Shown here: piece by piece, positions 7,923-16,088 of the stretch
Layout: each line of letters starts with the position of its first letter
Numbering within the stretch: the stretch's first letter is position 1
Assembly (NCBI GenBank): GCA_903828955.1
Contig: CAIKOA010000030.1
Coordinates: forward strand, 1 to 64,000
Origin: an uncultured Microcaldota archaeon
GTDB lineage: Archaea > Micrarchaeota > Micrarchaeia > Anstonellales > Bilamarchaeaceae
Length of the DNA: 64,000 nt
Reading direction: 5' to 3'
Notes under the pieces: generated by a model
Database searches by the model: none
Told to the model about the DNA's origin: nothing
The model's input: the letters and a program-made list of their open reading frames with translations, nothing else
Translations under genes and position numbers: made by a program

Positions 7923-8029
7923 GGTTTCACCCTTTCATTCGCCCTTAAACCTCTAACCTTTATAAATTTTACATCAGCCGGCCTAGGGCGAGTGTGAAAA
8001 TAACCTTCCCCACAGGATTCCAGCACTTA

Positions 8030-8614
8030 TTACTTTTGAGGGGCGTTCTGTTGCGGGGGCTGGGCCGGAGGCTCCTGCTTCTGCGGAGGGCGCTGCTCCG
8101 TGCGTTCCCGCTGGGGTTCGCGCCGGTCGCGCTCCTGCCGCTCAGGATATCTTGCATTCCCCTGCTGCTCCTGGCCCTTCACCATAATGAGTATGTCCGC
8201 GGTGTTTTTCAGCGCAACGCTGAAGCCCGGCTCCACTCCGACAATCAGGCTCTTCTTGCCGTACTTCTTTACCGTATTCAGCACGGGTATAAAGTCGGTA
8301 TCCCTGGACATGATTGCAATTATGTCAATATCCTTGTTCACAATCTGCTCGGTTGCCTCTACCGCAAGCGTTACGTCCACATCCCCGGTGGTTATCTTGG
8401 GTTCCAACCCCTGGTTCACCATCGCCTCAATCAATTTGTCCGAAGCGAACTGGTCCAGGTAGATGCGCGCGATGCGGATATCCCCATATTGAGAGACCTT
8501 CTGCTTCGCTTCGCGCAAATCTATCGATAACTGCTTCCTTATTACGTTAGGCCCGTCAACGAAAAATGCTACCTGGGGCCTGCGCTTGCCGAAAAGGCTG
8601 TCGAAAAGTGCCAT
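8030..8614 (-). CDS. NYN-domain (PIN-like) protein with Pro/Gln-rich tail
   Basis: Member of the archaeal TIGR00288/LabA-like NYN group, predicted Mg-dependent ribonucleases with a PIN-like fold. The start FFVDGPNV (Asp20, Asn23), GDVDVTLAVEA in the middle and MSRDTDFIPVL supply the conserved acidic residues. The domain spans about 15-150. The last 40 residues are Arg/Gln/Pro-rich, low complexity and probably disordered. I used the ATG at 8614, giving MALFDSLFGKRRPQVAFF; an in-frame GTG lies 9 nt upstream. Its RNA target is unknown. Confidence 0.82.
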   Translation of the reverse strand: MALFDSLFGKRRPQVAFFVDGPNVIRKQLSIDLREAKQKVSQYGDIRIARIYLDQFASDKLIEAMVNQGLEPKITTGDVDVTLAVEATEQIVNKDIDIIAIMSRDTDFIPVLNTVKKYGKKSLIVGVEPGFSVALKNTADILIMVKGQEQQGNARYPERQERDRREPQRERTEQRPPQKQEPPAQPPQQNAPQK

Positions 8615-8673
8615 ATAAACCACTTCTAAAAAGCGATAATCATGATAAATCGTCGCCGTTCTGATTTCCCTAT

Positions 8674-9546
8674 TTATTGCTTAATATTAAAAAACTTTAT
8701 GGCGTTCTCCGCGGTCGCCTTTGCAACCGTTTCTTCCGGAATTTCCTTCACTTCCGCCACGTATTTTATCCCTTCATGGATTCCATCTATATTTCTGAAT
8801 GCGTACGGCGCATCGGTTTCCACGACAATCTTCTCCAGCGGAACCCGCTGGATTGCCTCCTTCCTCCCCTTGGAGTGCATTCCAATAATTGAAATAATCC
8901 CGCCCATGCGCACGGCGCGTTCCGCATCCGCGCCATTTCCGGAAAAGAAATGCATCATAAAAGGAAGTTTCCATCCAAATTCTTCCAGCGCATCCAGCAC
9001 CGCAGGGTCGGATTTGCGCGAATGAATCACCAGGGGAAGCCCCATCTCCTCCGCAAGCCCGATCATTTTCGCGAATACAATTCTCTCCTTTTCAATGTCC
9101 GCATCATTCTTGCTCCAGTGGAAATCCAATCCACACTCCCCGATTGCGTTCGGGGAATGCTTTTTTATGAAATCCACCCACTCGGGGAGCTTCTCCACTC
9201 CTTCGGAAAGCGCGGTCTGCGGCGCGATGCCCAGGCAGAAAGGAATCCGAAGCCTTTTTGCAATCTCCGCATTCTTTAAATTGGATTTGTGCGAGTATCC
9301 CGCAGTGACCGGAATTATCCCAGGCGGAAGCGAATCCAGCTTTTCCTGCGAAAAGCAGTCCAAATGGCAATGTGCGTCTACCAAAGGTTCAGGGTGCGCG
9401 GGAGCTGCGGTTCCACTAGGTGGAGCGCGACCCTGGGCTTGCAAAGGAAATTCAGTTCCCGCCTTGCAGCCCCGTGCACTTTGTTCAGAGCTGCTGCAAG
9501 CCCGGGGCTTTAGCCCTGAACCTTTGACCAGAACCTCGGAGGGCAT
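8674..9546 (-). CDS. TatD-family metal-dependent hydrolase with atypical N-terminus
   Basis: TatD-like deoxyribonuclease or hydrolase. The two-metal motif VDAHCHLD begins at about residue 56, followed by GECGLDFHW, PLVIHSRKS, a conserved His in MMHFFSG, and the metal-ligand Asp in VVETDAPYA. TatD proteins normally reach the HxH motif within the first ten residues; here about 50 extra codons precede it, most inside the inverted-repeat element at 9382-9526. A TATA-like box about 27 nt before the ATG at 9546 supports a leaderless start there. The alternative is a TTG at 9384, giving a standard-length protein. Confidence 0.85.
   Translation of the reverse strand: MPSEVLVKGSGLKPRACSSSEQSARGCKAGTEFPLQAQGRAPPSGTAAPAHPEPLVDAHCHLDCFSQEKLDSLPPGIIPVTAGYSHKSNLKNAEIAKRLRIPFCLGIAPQTALSEGVEKLPEWVDFIKKHSPNAIGECGLDFHWSKNDADIEKERIVFAKMIGLAEEMGLPLVIHSRKSDPAVLDALEEFGWKLPFMMHFFSGNGADAERAVRMGGIISIIGMHSKGRKEAIQRVPLEKIVVETDAPYAFRNIDGIHEGIKYVAEVKEIPEETVAKATAENAIKFFNIKQ
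9382..9526. repeat. 145-bp inverted-repeat element within the tatD 5' end
   Basis: CAAAGGTTCAGGG (9382-9394) and CCCTGAACCTTTG (9514-9526) are perfect 13-base inverted repeats. The interior holds further hairpins, including CCAC-TAG-GTGG and GGGCTTTAGCCC next to the right arm. The AGGTTCA end motif and GGGCTTTAGCCC hairpin are shared with the element at 1882-2006. It covers nearly all of the abnormal N-terminal extension of the TatD gene and has no stop in that frame. It is probably a small non-autonomous mobile element or relic. Confidence 0.55.
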
Positions 9547-9604
9547 GTTCAACCTTTTTAAACCGTAGGGTTATAAATCTATTGAGAATTTTAGGTGAAT
9601 TTAC

Positions 9605-9997
9605 ATGAGTGAAAAGATGTTCACCTTAGCAGGTGATTTAAAAGAAGGCAGATACCTCCTGATAGAGGACTTCCCGTGCAGGATTGTCAGCATCGACAAA
9701 TCCAAGACAGGGAAGCATGGTTCCGCAAAATTGAGAATCGTTGCAATTGACATATTCACAGGCCAGAAGAGAAATCTGCTCACGCAAAGCACCGCGGACG
9801 TCGAAGTCCCGATAATTGAGCGGAAGAACGCGCAGGTGCTCTCCGTTACCGGAACCAGCGCACAGGTCATGGACCCGCAGAACTACGAAGTTTACGAAGT
9901 CCAGATTCCCGAGGACCTCATCGGCCAGATAAGTGCAGGAGATGAAGTGGAAATGCTCCAGGCAATGGGCAGGAAGGCAATGCAGAGAAAGAGGTAA
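9605..9997 (+). CDS. eif5a: Translation initiation factor aIF5A
   Basis: Archaeal homologue of eIF5A/EF-P, which relieves ribosome stalling, especially at prolines. The 130-residue protein carries the modification loop SKTGKHGSAK, where Lys37 is the residue expected to become deoxyhypusine or hypusine, followed by the OB-fold C-terminal domain (about 70-130). No deoxyhypusine synthase gene is seen in the window. It starts 51 nt downstream of the divergent tatD and heads a run with S24e, S27ae, a CPBP protease and Kae1. Confidence 0.96.
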   Translation: MSEKMFTLAGDLKEGRYLLIEDFPCRIVSIDKSKTGKHGSAKLRIVAIDIFTGQKRNLLTQSTADVEVPIIERKNAQVLSVTGTSAQVMDPQNYEVYEVQIPEDLIGQISAGDEVEMLQAMGRKAMQRKR

Positions 9998-10024
9998 ATT
10001 CATTTTCGAGAAATTACAGGTGAA

Positions 10025-10357
10025 ATGATGAACGTTGATATCAAGGAAAAGAAAGACAATGCGCTCCTAGGAAGGGCGGAAGTTGATGCGGTAATATCAT
10101 TCCCGGGGCCGACGCCCTCCACGCAGCAGATGAGGGACCTGATTGTGCAGAAGCTCGGCTGCATGCCGGAAATGCTCGTAATCAAGAACACCGTTTCGCG
10201 CTTCGGGACCAAGGAGCTCCACGTGCGCGCAAACATCTACAAGTCCGCAGAAGAGATGAAGAAGGCGGAGCCCAATTACGTGCTTGTTCGCAACAAGCTT
10301 GCGGAGAAAAAGGCAAAGAAGGCAAAGGAGAAGAAGGCTCCGGCTGCCAAGAAATGA
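10025..10357 (+). CDS. rps24e: Ribosomal protein S24e
   Basis: Small-subunit protein eS24, 110 residues. The family core is clear: VDAVISFPGPTPSTQQMRDLI (first part about 23-42), followed by IKNTVSRFGTKELHVRANIYKSAEE, then the Lys/Ala-rich tail. The start is one of two adjacent ATG codons (10025 or 10028) just after an AGGTGA ribosome binding site. S27ae follows after 16 nt with AAGGTG before its start, the standard archaeal S24e-S27ae order. Confidence 0.96.
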   Translation: MMNVDIKEKKDNALLGRAEVDAVISFPGPTPSTQQMRDLIVQKLGCMPEMLVIKNTVSRFGTKELHVRANIYKSAEEMKKAEPNYVLVRNKLAEKKAKKAKEKKAPAAKK

Positions 10358-10373
10358 GTGAAGGTGCTTGAAA

Positions 10374-10532
10374 ATGGCTGAGAAAAAAGAGGCAAAGGCA
10401 GCGAAAAAAGAGAAAGCAGCGAAGCCTTACCAAAAAAAGAGGCACTGCCCGAAATGCGGGCCGGGCGTGAATCTCGCAGCGCACAAGAACAGGCTCTCCT
10501 GCGGAAAGTGCGGCTATTACGAGAAGAAATAG
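10374..10532 (+). CDS. rps27ae: Ribosomal protein S27ae (eS31)
   Basis: A 52-residue gene between S24e and the CPBP protease. After a Lys/Ala-rich N-tail, the protein has the zinc finger [18 protein letters not shown][12 protein letters not shown] with two CxxC pairs, the diagnostic eS31 zinc ribbon. AAGGTG lies 8 nt before the ATG. The stop codon is immediately followed by the ATG of the next gene, so translation is probably coupled. Confidence 0.96.
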   Translation: MAEKKEAKAAKKEKAAKPYQKKRHCPKCGPGVNLAAHKNRLSCGKCGYYEKK

Positions 10533-11267
10533 ATGGACCGCAGAATTTTTCTTTCAATTTTTATTTCCTCGTTCCTCTTTCTTGCCGGCTCTTACCTGAG
10601 CGCTTATCTGTATAAAAGTGCGTTCCTTCTTTCCACTCCTTTATTTGCAGTATTTCTTCTTGTTTCTACGATTGCCGCATATTTCCTTAATGGGGGAAGA
10701 AATCCCGCAATCGCATTCTTCATATTCTCGCTTTTCTATTTTCTTATTTCACAGCTCGCCGCAATCCAGACGCTCTTCCTGCACATTTCCCTGCTCTCGC
10801 TTGCAATCTATTTCCTCTGGGATGAGCGCGCGCAACTGATCCAGGGCTGCGGCAGCATGAAGAAGAGGGTTGCCTATGGATTCCTCATTTTCTTCATTCT
10901 TCTTGCGGCCGCATTTGCCGCAAACATAATTATCTATTTTACCGGATTCGCAGACCAGCTGAAAGTCCAGCAGGTGGTTAGCGGACTCCCAATCTACATA
11001 GTCCTGCTCACATTCACCCTCGGCCCATTCAGCGAGGAATTGTTTTTCCGCGCCCTCCTTGTCCCAAGGGTAGGAGTTCCTCTTTCAACTATCCTATTCA
11101 TGGCCACCCATTTTGCCTATGGTTCAATTTCCGAGCTTGCGGGAGCTTTCTTCCTGGGCTTCGTGCTCGCAAATGCCTACTATTACCTAAAGGACCCGCT
11201 CCCCTGCATAATTGCCCATGGCCTCTTTAACCTTCTTGCAATAATCATAATGCTCTGGGTGTTCTGA
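10533..11267 (+). CDS. CPBP/CAAX-type intramembrane metalloprotease
   Basis: Polytopic 244-residue membrane protein with about seven to eight hydrophobic segments. The C-terminal half has the three CPBP (Abi) motifs: SEELFFRALL (EExxxR), the His in MATHFAYG, and AHGLFN (HxxxN). These build the intramembrane zinc site of the Rce1-like family. Its substrate is unknown; bacterial relatives act in prenyl-protein processing or bacteriocin self-immunity. It is wedged without a gap between S27ae and Kae1, overlapping Kae1 by one base, an unusual place for a protease. Confidence 0.87.
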   Translation: MDRRIFLSIFISSFLFLAGSYLSAYLYKSAFLLSTPLFAVFLLVSTIAAYFLNGGRNPAIAFFIFSLFYFLISQLAAIQTLFLHISLLSLAIYFLWDERAQLIQGCGSMKKRVAYGFLIFFILLAAAFAANIIIYFTGFADQLKVQQVVSGLPIYIVLLTFTLGPFSEELFFRALLVPRVGVPLSTILFMATHFAYGSISELAGAFFLGFVLANAYYYLKDPLPCIIAHGLFNLLAIIIMLWVF

Positions 11268-12235
11268 TGATCACTTTGGGAATAGAAAGCACCGCCCATA
11301 CCCTTGGAATCGGAGTTTGCAGGGATGGGAAAATCCTTTCGAATATCCACCGCACCTACAAGCCCATAAACGAAGGCATAATCCCCAGGAAGGCTGCGGA
11401 CCACCACGCGGAGAATTTCGCTTCACTTATCAAGGAAAACCTTAAGGCTGCAAAAATCAAAATGGAAGATGTTGATTTGATTGCGTTTGCGCAGGGCCCG
11501 GGGATTGGAGCGCCGCTTGCGCTCGGCTGCCTAGCTGCAAAATACCTCGCCCTCAAATACGAAAAACCAATAATCGGGGTAAACCATCCGTATGCGCACG
11601 TGAAAATCGCGGAGCATTTTGCAAAGGTAAAGAATCCATTAATTCTCTACGTAAGCGGAGGGAATACCCAGATCCTTGCGGAAGAAAATGGAAAATTTCA
11701 TATTTATGGGGAAACCCTGGACATTGGGGTTGGAAACCTCTTCGATGCATTCGGGCGCGCCGCAGGAATGGAATATGCGCACGGCTCTGCGCTCGAAAAG
11801 CTTGCGCACGGAGGAAAATACATTCCCCTTCCATATACGGTTAAGGGAATGAACCTTTCCTTTACCGGTTTGCAGACCGCGGCAATAGCTGCGCTCTCCA
11901 AGCATTCCATGCAGGATGTTTCCTATTCCCTAATTGAGACTTCCCTCTCCATGTGCTGCGAAGCGCTTGAACGCGCCCTTTTCCTGAGCAGGAAGAAGGG
12001 GATAATCGTCTGCGGAGGGGTTGCGCAGAATAGGCGCCTCCAGCAGATGCTCGCGGCAATGTGCAAAGAGGATAAGGTTAAGTTCGGGGTTGCCCCGGAC
12101 GAATTCAACCGTGATAATGGCGCAATGATCGCATACGCAGGGGAAATCCTATTCAAAAAGCGGAAAAAGAAAACCCTTCCCCCTGCGAAATGGGAGCCAG
12201 ACCCGAACCAGAGGATTGACGGCTTTTCAATTTAA
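11267..12235 (+). CDS. kae1: Kae1, tRNA N6-threonylcarbamoyladenosine synthase subunit
   Basis: Catalytic subunit of the KEOPS complex, which transfers threonylcarbamoyl to A37 of ANN-decoding tRNAs. The 322-residue protein has the ASKHA fold, GIESTAHTLGIGV at the N-terminus, the metal-binding His pair in NHPYAH (His107, His111), VSGGNTQI, and CGGVAQNRRLQ near the C-terminus. It ends without a fused Bud32 kinase, unlike several euryarchaeal versions; a separate Bud32 is expected elsewhere. S24e-S27ae-Kae1 is a conserved archaeal neighbourhood, here interrupted by a CPBP protease. Confidence 0.95.
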   Translation: MITLGIESTAHTLGIGVCRDGKILSNIHRTYKPINEGIIPRKAADHHAENFASLIKENLKAAKIKMEDVDLIAFAQGPGIGAPLALGCLAAKYLALKYEKPIIGVNHPYAHVKIAEHFAKVKNPLILYVSGGNTQILAEENGKFHIYGETLDIGVGNLFDAFGRAAGMEYAHGSALEKLAHGGKYIPLPYTVKGMNLSFTGLQTAAIAALSKHSMQDVSYSLIETSLSMCCEALERALFLSRKKGIIVCGGVAQNRRLQQMLAAMCKEDKVKFGVAPDEFNRDNGAMIAYAGEILFKKRKKKTLPPAKWEPDPNQRIDGFSI

Positions 12236-12285
12236 CCAATCTTTTTGTAGGCATATTTAAAACCTTCCATAAAGTAGATTTATCT

Positions 12286-13038
12286 ATGAAAACATATCCT
12301 TTGATTGCATGCGCCCTCTTAGCGGCGCTTGCATTTATCCTGCAGAGCTCCAACGGAATTCTTGGCTTTCCAACCGGCTTCGGAATGACTATTGATCTAG
12401 CCGCAGTCCCGATCCTGCTCGCGCTTTTCATATTCGGGGCAGAATACGCAATTCTTACGCTTGCGGTCCTCACGCTCATAATCCTTACGACTTCACCAAC
12501 CGGATATATAGGCGCGCTAATGAAGCTCGCAGCCACCCTTCCCATGATTATCGTCCCATACTTCATGACAAGGGAGAAAACCCCGTGGAAAGAAGCAGTG
12601 GACGCACTCTTAGTAGTAATAGGAGTCCTTGCCTTGTTCGCAATCTCGATTGAATTCGCAAAAATGCAGGGCCTTGAGATGCTTGCGGGAATAATTCCCC
12701 TGCTCGTGGTAATCGCAGGAGGCTACTGGATTGGAAAAGAAGGCGGAAAAGTAGATCTTTCCGACATAAAGCTCGCAGGGCTCGCACTCCTTGTTGCAGC
12801 AATTGCAAGAAGCACCCTGATGACCTTTGCAAACCTCTACTTTGCAGGGCCGGTCTTCTACCACCTCTCCCCGGCCGAGTTCATCTCGATGCTGAATGCG
12901 CTCTTCCTCCCGGTTCTTGGAGGCGGGATGGGCTGGTTCGTCATTTTCTTCTGGAACCTGGTTCAGTCTGTGCTTGAATTCGCGATTGCGTGGATTCCCG
13001 CATACTATTTCGGGCTTGCAAAGAGGCATTCCGAATGA
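12286..13038 (+). CDS. ECF transporter S component (substrate-binding membrane subunit)
   Basis: 250-residue integral membrane protein with about six hydrophobic segments, first in a three-gene set encoding an ECF-type vitamin importer. The segment with GFPTGFGMTIDLAAVPILLA resembles the riboflavin/vitamin S-component pattern, but I cannot assign the ligand from sequence. It is longer than the usual 180-200 residues, with extra C-terminal membrane segments. A TATA-like TATTTAAAA near 12254 gives a short leader. Its TGA overlaps the ATG of the ATPase gene (ATGA). Confidence 0.72.
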   Translation: MKTYPLIACALLAALAFILQSSNGILGFPTGFGMTIDLAAVPILLALFIFGAEYAILTLAVLTLIILTTSPTGYIGALMKLAATLPMIIVPYFMTREKTPWKEAVDALLVVIGVLALFAISIEFAKMQGLEMLAGIIPLLVVIAGGYWIGKEGGKVDLSDIKLAGLALLVAAIARSTLMTFANLYFAGPVFYHLSPAEFISMLNALFLPVLGGGMGWFVIFFWNLVQSVLEFAIAWIPAYYFGLAKRHSE

Positions 13039-13769
13039 TTGAAGTGCAAAACCTTTCCCTTTCGCTTGGAAAACGGGAAGTCCTCAAAGGAATAAGTTTT
13101 TCGCTCGAGAAAGGCTCAGCCCTTGGAATATGCGGAAGCATGGGCTCGGGAAAAAGTTCGCTTCTTTATTCAATTAAAGGAATAATTCCTTCCCTAATGC
13201 CTGGGAAGATATCCGGGAAAATACTCGTAGGCGGGCAAAACGGAAGCGGAATGCGCAGGAATGTGGGAATTGTTTTCCAGAATCCCAACGACCAGATCTT
13301 CTCAAATACTCTTTATGATGAGGTTGAATTCGGGTTGAAGAATTTCGGATTTAGGGGGGAGGATTTGCGCGTTCGTACAGAATCCGCCCTTGCGCAAGTG
13401 GGCTTACTCGAAAGAAAGGACGAAAACCCATTCGAGCTTTCCCAGGGGCAGAGGCAGAAGCTCGCGATCGCATCCGTTCTCGCAATAGAGCCGGAAGTAA
13501 TTCTTCTGGATGAACCCGCCTCTAATTTAGACCACAGAAGCTCTCTTGAAATTTACAGAATGCTTGCAGAACTCCGGGACAAGGGAAAAACAATAGTGGT
13601 TGTGGAGCATGACACCGACCTTCTGCACGGGTTTGCAGATAAATTCCTTGTTCTTGATGAAGGGAGGCAGGTCGCATTCGGAGGGGAAGAGGTATTCTCC
13701 CATCCGCATACCGCAAAGGCAGGGGTGAAAATTCCATGGAAACAAATGCAAAAGGCAAAACAGGCTTAA
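13035..13769 (+). CDS. ECF transporter ATPase (EcfA-like)
   Basis: ABC ATPase of the energy-coupling factor group, 244 residues. Walker A is GSMGSGKSS (34-42), the Q-loop is FQNPNDQIF, the signature is LSQGQRQKLA, Walker B is VILLDEP, and the switch His is in VVEHDTD. I chose the ATG at 13035, overlapping the S-component stop, because it gives the standard MIEVQNLSLSLG start; an upstream ATG would add 15 non-conserved residues inside the previous gene. Only one ATPase is encoded, so it probably works as a homodimer. Confidence 0.9.
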   Translation: MIEVQNLSLSLGKREVLKGISFSLEKGSALGICGSMGSGKSSLLYSIKGIIPSLMPGKISGKILVGGQNGSGMRRNVGIVFQNPNDQIFSNTLYDEVEFGLKNFGFRGEDLRVRTESALAQVGLLERKDENPFELSQGQRQKLAIASVLAIEPEVILLDEPASNLDHRSSLEIYRMLAELRDKGKTIVVVEHDTDLLHGFADKFLVLDEGRQVAFGGEEVFSHPHTAKAGVKIPWKQMQKAKQA

Positions 13770-14275
13770 TTATAGCCGCAGTCCTTACGCTTGCCGCAAT
13801 CCTTGCGCCATTAGAATATGCCCCGGCCGCCTTTATTCTCCTGGTTGGATGGGCCTTCTTAAATAAGGCAAACCCGAAAACAATTCTTGGAGGAGTCCTC
13901 CTCTTTGCAATCTCGATGGGAGTTGCCGGCTTCCTTCTTGGAATGGGCTTGGAAAACAGCGCTCTCTCAGCAATACGCGCATTCACAATCGTAATGCCAT
14001 TATTCATTTTCTTCTCCACTTCTTCGATGCACGAAACGATGGAGACGCTTTCGTCAGTCGGAGTCCCAAAGGACATCTCATTCATGTTTTCAATTTCAAT
14101 TCCTTATTCGAATGTGCTTGCGAGGAAGGCAAACTCAATCCGGGTTGCGCAGGCGAGCAGGAATTCAAGGAGCCCCTGGGCGTTCTTCGTCCCTTTCCTG
14201 AATTTCATTTTTGAACGCGCAAAAGTTCTCGCGGTTTCCCTTGAAAGCAGGGGCTTTGAGAGCGAGTCTTCCTAG
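13736..14275 (+). CDS. ECF transporter T component (EcfT/CbiQ-like, short)
   Basis: Transmembrane coupling subunit of the same importer. The 179-residue protein has about four hydrophobic segments in the first 110 residues, then the cytoplasmic part with VAQASRNSR and AKVLAVSLESRGF, the coupling-helix motifs that dock on the ATPase. It is shorter than typical EcfT (about 250). It overlaps the ATPase gene by 34 nt in another frame, so the three genes are translated together. Confidence 0.75.
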   Translation: METNAKGKTGLIIAAVLTLAAILAPLEYAPAAFILLVGWAFLNKANPKTILGGVLLFAISMGVAGFLLGMGLENSALSAIRAFTIVMPLFIFFSTSSMHETMETLSSVGVPKDISFMFSISIPYSNVLARKANSIRVAQASRNSRSPWAFFVPFLNFIFERAKVLAVSLESRGFESESS

Positions 14276-14377
14276 TCCTGAATTTTCCCTGCACAACGAA
14301 CAGTGTTTGTTTCCCAAGCCCTGGTTCAAGCCAAGGATTTAAATGTTCCAATCAGATATGCTCCTCAGGTGTTTCAA

Positions 14378-14785
14378 ATGGCCTTTAAGGGATATACAAC
14401 AGCAATCGAGAAGGAAACCAGGAAGAATACTGATTTCCGGCGCGTCTTATACACCGGAAAGAACAGCCAGCTCGTCCTCATGAGCCTGGAGCCAGGCGAA
14501 GAAATCGGCATGGAGGTCCATCCGCACATCGACCAGTTCTTCAGGTTCGAGTCCGGGGAGGGAGCCGTAATAATAGACGGAAACAAATACCCGGTGAAGG
14601 ATGGAGACTGCGCAATCGTTCCCGCGGGCGCCAACCACAACGTGGTGAACACGTCCAAGAAGGAGAAACTTAAGCTCTACACAATTTATTCGCCTCCGGA
14701 GCACATCGACAAGACGATAAGGCACACGAAGGCGGATGCGCTGGCAAAGCCGGAAGAATACGACGGAAAGCCCACGGAAAAATAA
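14378..14785 (+). CDS. Cupin-domain protein
   Basis: Single-domain cupin, 135 residues from the chosen start. Motif 1 is EEIGMEVHPHIDQFFRFESG, giving two His, a Glu-equivalent and a Gln; motif 2 is GDCAIVPAGANHNVVN with the final His. These metal ligands are intact. The frame is open back to 14303, but a TATA-like ATTTAAAT at about 14337 and AGGTG just before 14378 place the start at MAFKGYTT. Small stand-alone cupins can be sugar isomerases, dioxygenases or sensors; no substrate can be assigned. Confidence 0.8.
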   Translation: MAFKGYTTAIEKETRKNTDFRRVLYTGKNSQLVLMSLEPGEEIGMEVHPHIDQFFRFESGEGAVIIDGNKYPVKDGDCAIVPAGANHNVVNTSKKEKLKLYTIYSPPEHIDKTIRHTKADALAKPEEYDGKPTEK

Positions 14786-14913
14786 TCCCTGGGATAATCC
14801 TTTTCATATTGGAATTCCAGATGCGAGTTGCCTGCCTGAGCACCAATATCGCCGCGCCATAAATCGTTTTATAAAGACTTCCATCGTATTTCTCTTCGAA
14901 TAGGTGTATTTGA

Positions 14914-15138
14914 ATGACGGAGAAAAGACCCTTTGATGTTTTGAACAACGCGCTGAACAACACCGTGGTAATCGGTTTGAAGGGCGGCGTCTCGTTCCGG
15001 GGAATATTGGTTGCATACGACGTGCACATGAACCTCGTGCTTGAAAAGGCCGAGTTGCTTGTGAACAACGAAGTTAAGCAGGGGATAGGGACCTGCCTCC
15101 TTAGGGGAGATAGCGTAATCTACATTTCTCCTTCTTAA
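14914..15138 (+). CDS. Sm-like (LSm) RNA-binding protein
   Basis: Archaeal Sm-like protein, 74 residues, forming ring oligomers that bind U-rich RNA. The Sm1 motif (TVVIGLKGGVSFRGILVAYD, then MNLVLEKAE) and the Sm2 motif (LLRGDSVIYISPS) are both present. The DVHMN loop supplies the canonical Asp and Asn of the uridine-binding pocket. The ATG follows GAATAGGTG. It is a separate unit just upstream of tRNA-Ala. Confidence 0.94.
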   Translation: MTEKRPFDVLNNALNNTVVIGLKGGVSFRGILVAYDVHMNLVLEKAELLVNNEVKQGIGTCLLRGDSVIYISPS

Positions 15139-15179
15139 TTTTCTTAATTTAATTTTATCTTTCTTATCTCATTTGGACC

Positions 15180-15251
15180 GGGCTTGTAGCTCAGCAGCAG
15201 AGCGCTCCCTTGGCATGGGAGAGGCCGGGGGTGCGAATCCCCCCAAGTCCA
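15180..15251 (+). tRNA. tRNA-Ala (anticodon GGC)
   Basis: A 72-nt cloverleaf. The acceptor stem is GGGCTTG with CAAGTCC (one G-T pair). The anticodon arm is CTCCC-TTGGCAT-GGGAG, with anticodon GGC reading GCC. The T arm is GGGGG-TGCGAAT-CCCCC. The discriminator base is A and no CCA is encoded. There is no intron. A run of T follows near position 15256. Confidence 0.95.
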
Positions 15252-15392
15252 TGCCCCTTTTTTGACCAACTGCTCAAGTGCGGGCAAAAAATGGGTATCT
15301 AAAAAAGCCCTTCGGTCTTCTTACTGCTTCTTGCTATTTATCGAAATATTATTTCCGAGTAGAATTAAGAAGAAAAAGGAGAAAAAAAGAAA

Positions 15393-16088
15393 TTAAGTTG
15401 CGCTTGTGAAGAGGAATTCGCGCATATGCTCGATTGCTGACTTCATCGCCTCTTTCGCGTTCCGGTCGTGCGCATACACTGTTGCAAATGCCGCAAGCAT
15501 CGTGGTGCCAGCCCCGATTTTCTGCGGAACGTTGACATCCCCGAGTTCGTATTCGGTCTCCACTCCGTGGTCTATGAGCGTATATCTCCCCCCGCTCTTC
15601 CCCACGATGATGACCCCGTTCTTCCGTAAATGCGCAAGAAGGTTCTCCGGAAGGTAATGCATGTCCAATTGAGAGGTCTTGAGCACGGTTATCTTATCAA
15701 CGTTCTTCAGCTCCCACTTCCTCTTGCCTCCGAAGTGCTCAGGGTCCCTGACGAACCCGCGCGCATCAACATAGAGCTCCTTGAAGCTTCCCTTCAATTT
15801 ATCTATATTAATCTCATTTGCAATCGAAGAAACGAGCACGATGCTGGAAGTAATCGGCGCGCTAGCCAGCCTGCATGCCGCAGGGACCCTTCCCAGCTCC
15901 TGGCCCTTCTCGAAGTGGATTTCAACAATCCCCTTCTTGCCTTCCGCAATCTCGTAGTCTTCCCCCACCATGTCGAAAACCCGCTTCACATAGTGCGCGG
16001 GCCCGCCGGCCTTCTTTTCAATGCTATTCCGGTCCCGGTCGACAACGATGTCGTCCGTAAAACATCCTGCAACGTAGAACTTCGCCAT
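15393..16088 (-). CDS. PfkB/ribokinase-like protein lacking the catalytic Asp
   Basis: 231-residue protein with the overall pattern of a PfkB-family sugar or nucleoside kinase: an N-terminal FYVAGCFTDDIVVD strand, the GGPAHYVKR segment, and a C-terminal block that should read GAGDTF. Here it reads GAGTTM (192-197), so the catalytic-base Asp is Thr195. It is also shorter than normal members (about 300). It may be a catalytically dead binding or regulatory protein, or use another mechanism. An AGGAGATGATGTG stretch precedes the ATG. It faces SMC across a 409-nt interval. Confidence 0.68.
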   Translation of the reverse strand: MAKFYVAGCFTDDIVVDRDRNSIEKKAGGPAHYVKRVFDMVGEDYEIAEGKKGIVEIHFEKGQELGRVPAACRLASAPITSSIVLVSSIANEINIDKLKGSFKELYVDARGFVRDPEHFGGKRKWELKNVDKITVLKTSQLDMHYLPENLLAHLRKNGVIIVGKSGGRYTLIDHGVETEYELGDVNVPQKIGAGTTMLAAFATVYAHDRNAKEAMKSAIEHMREFLFTSAT

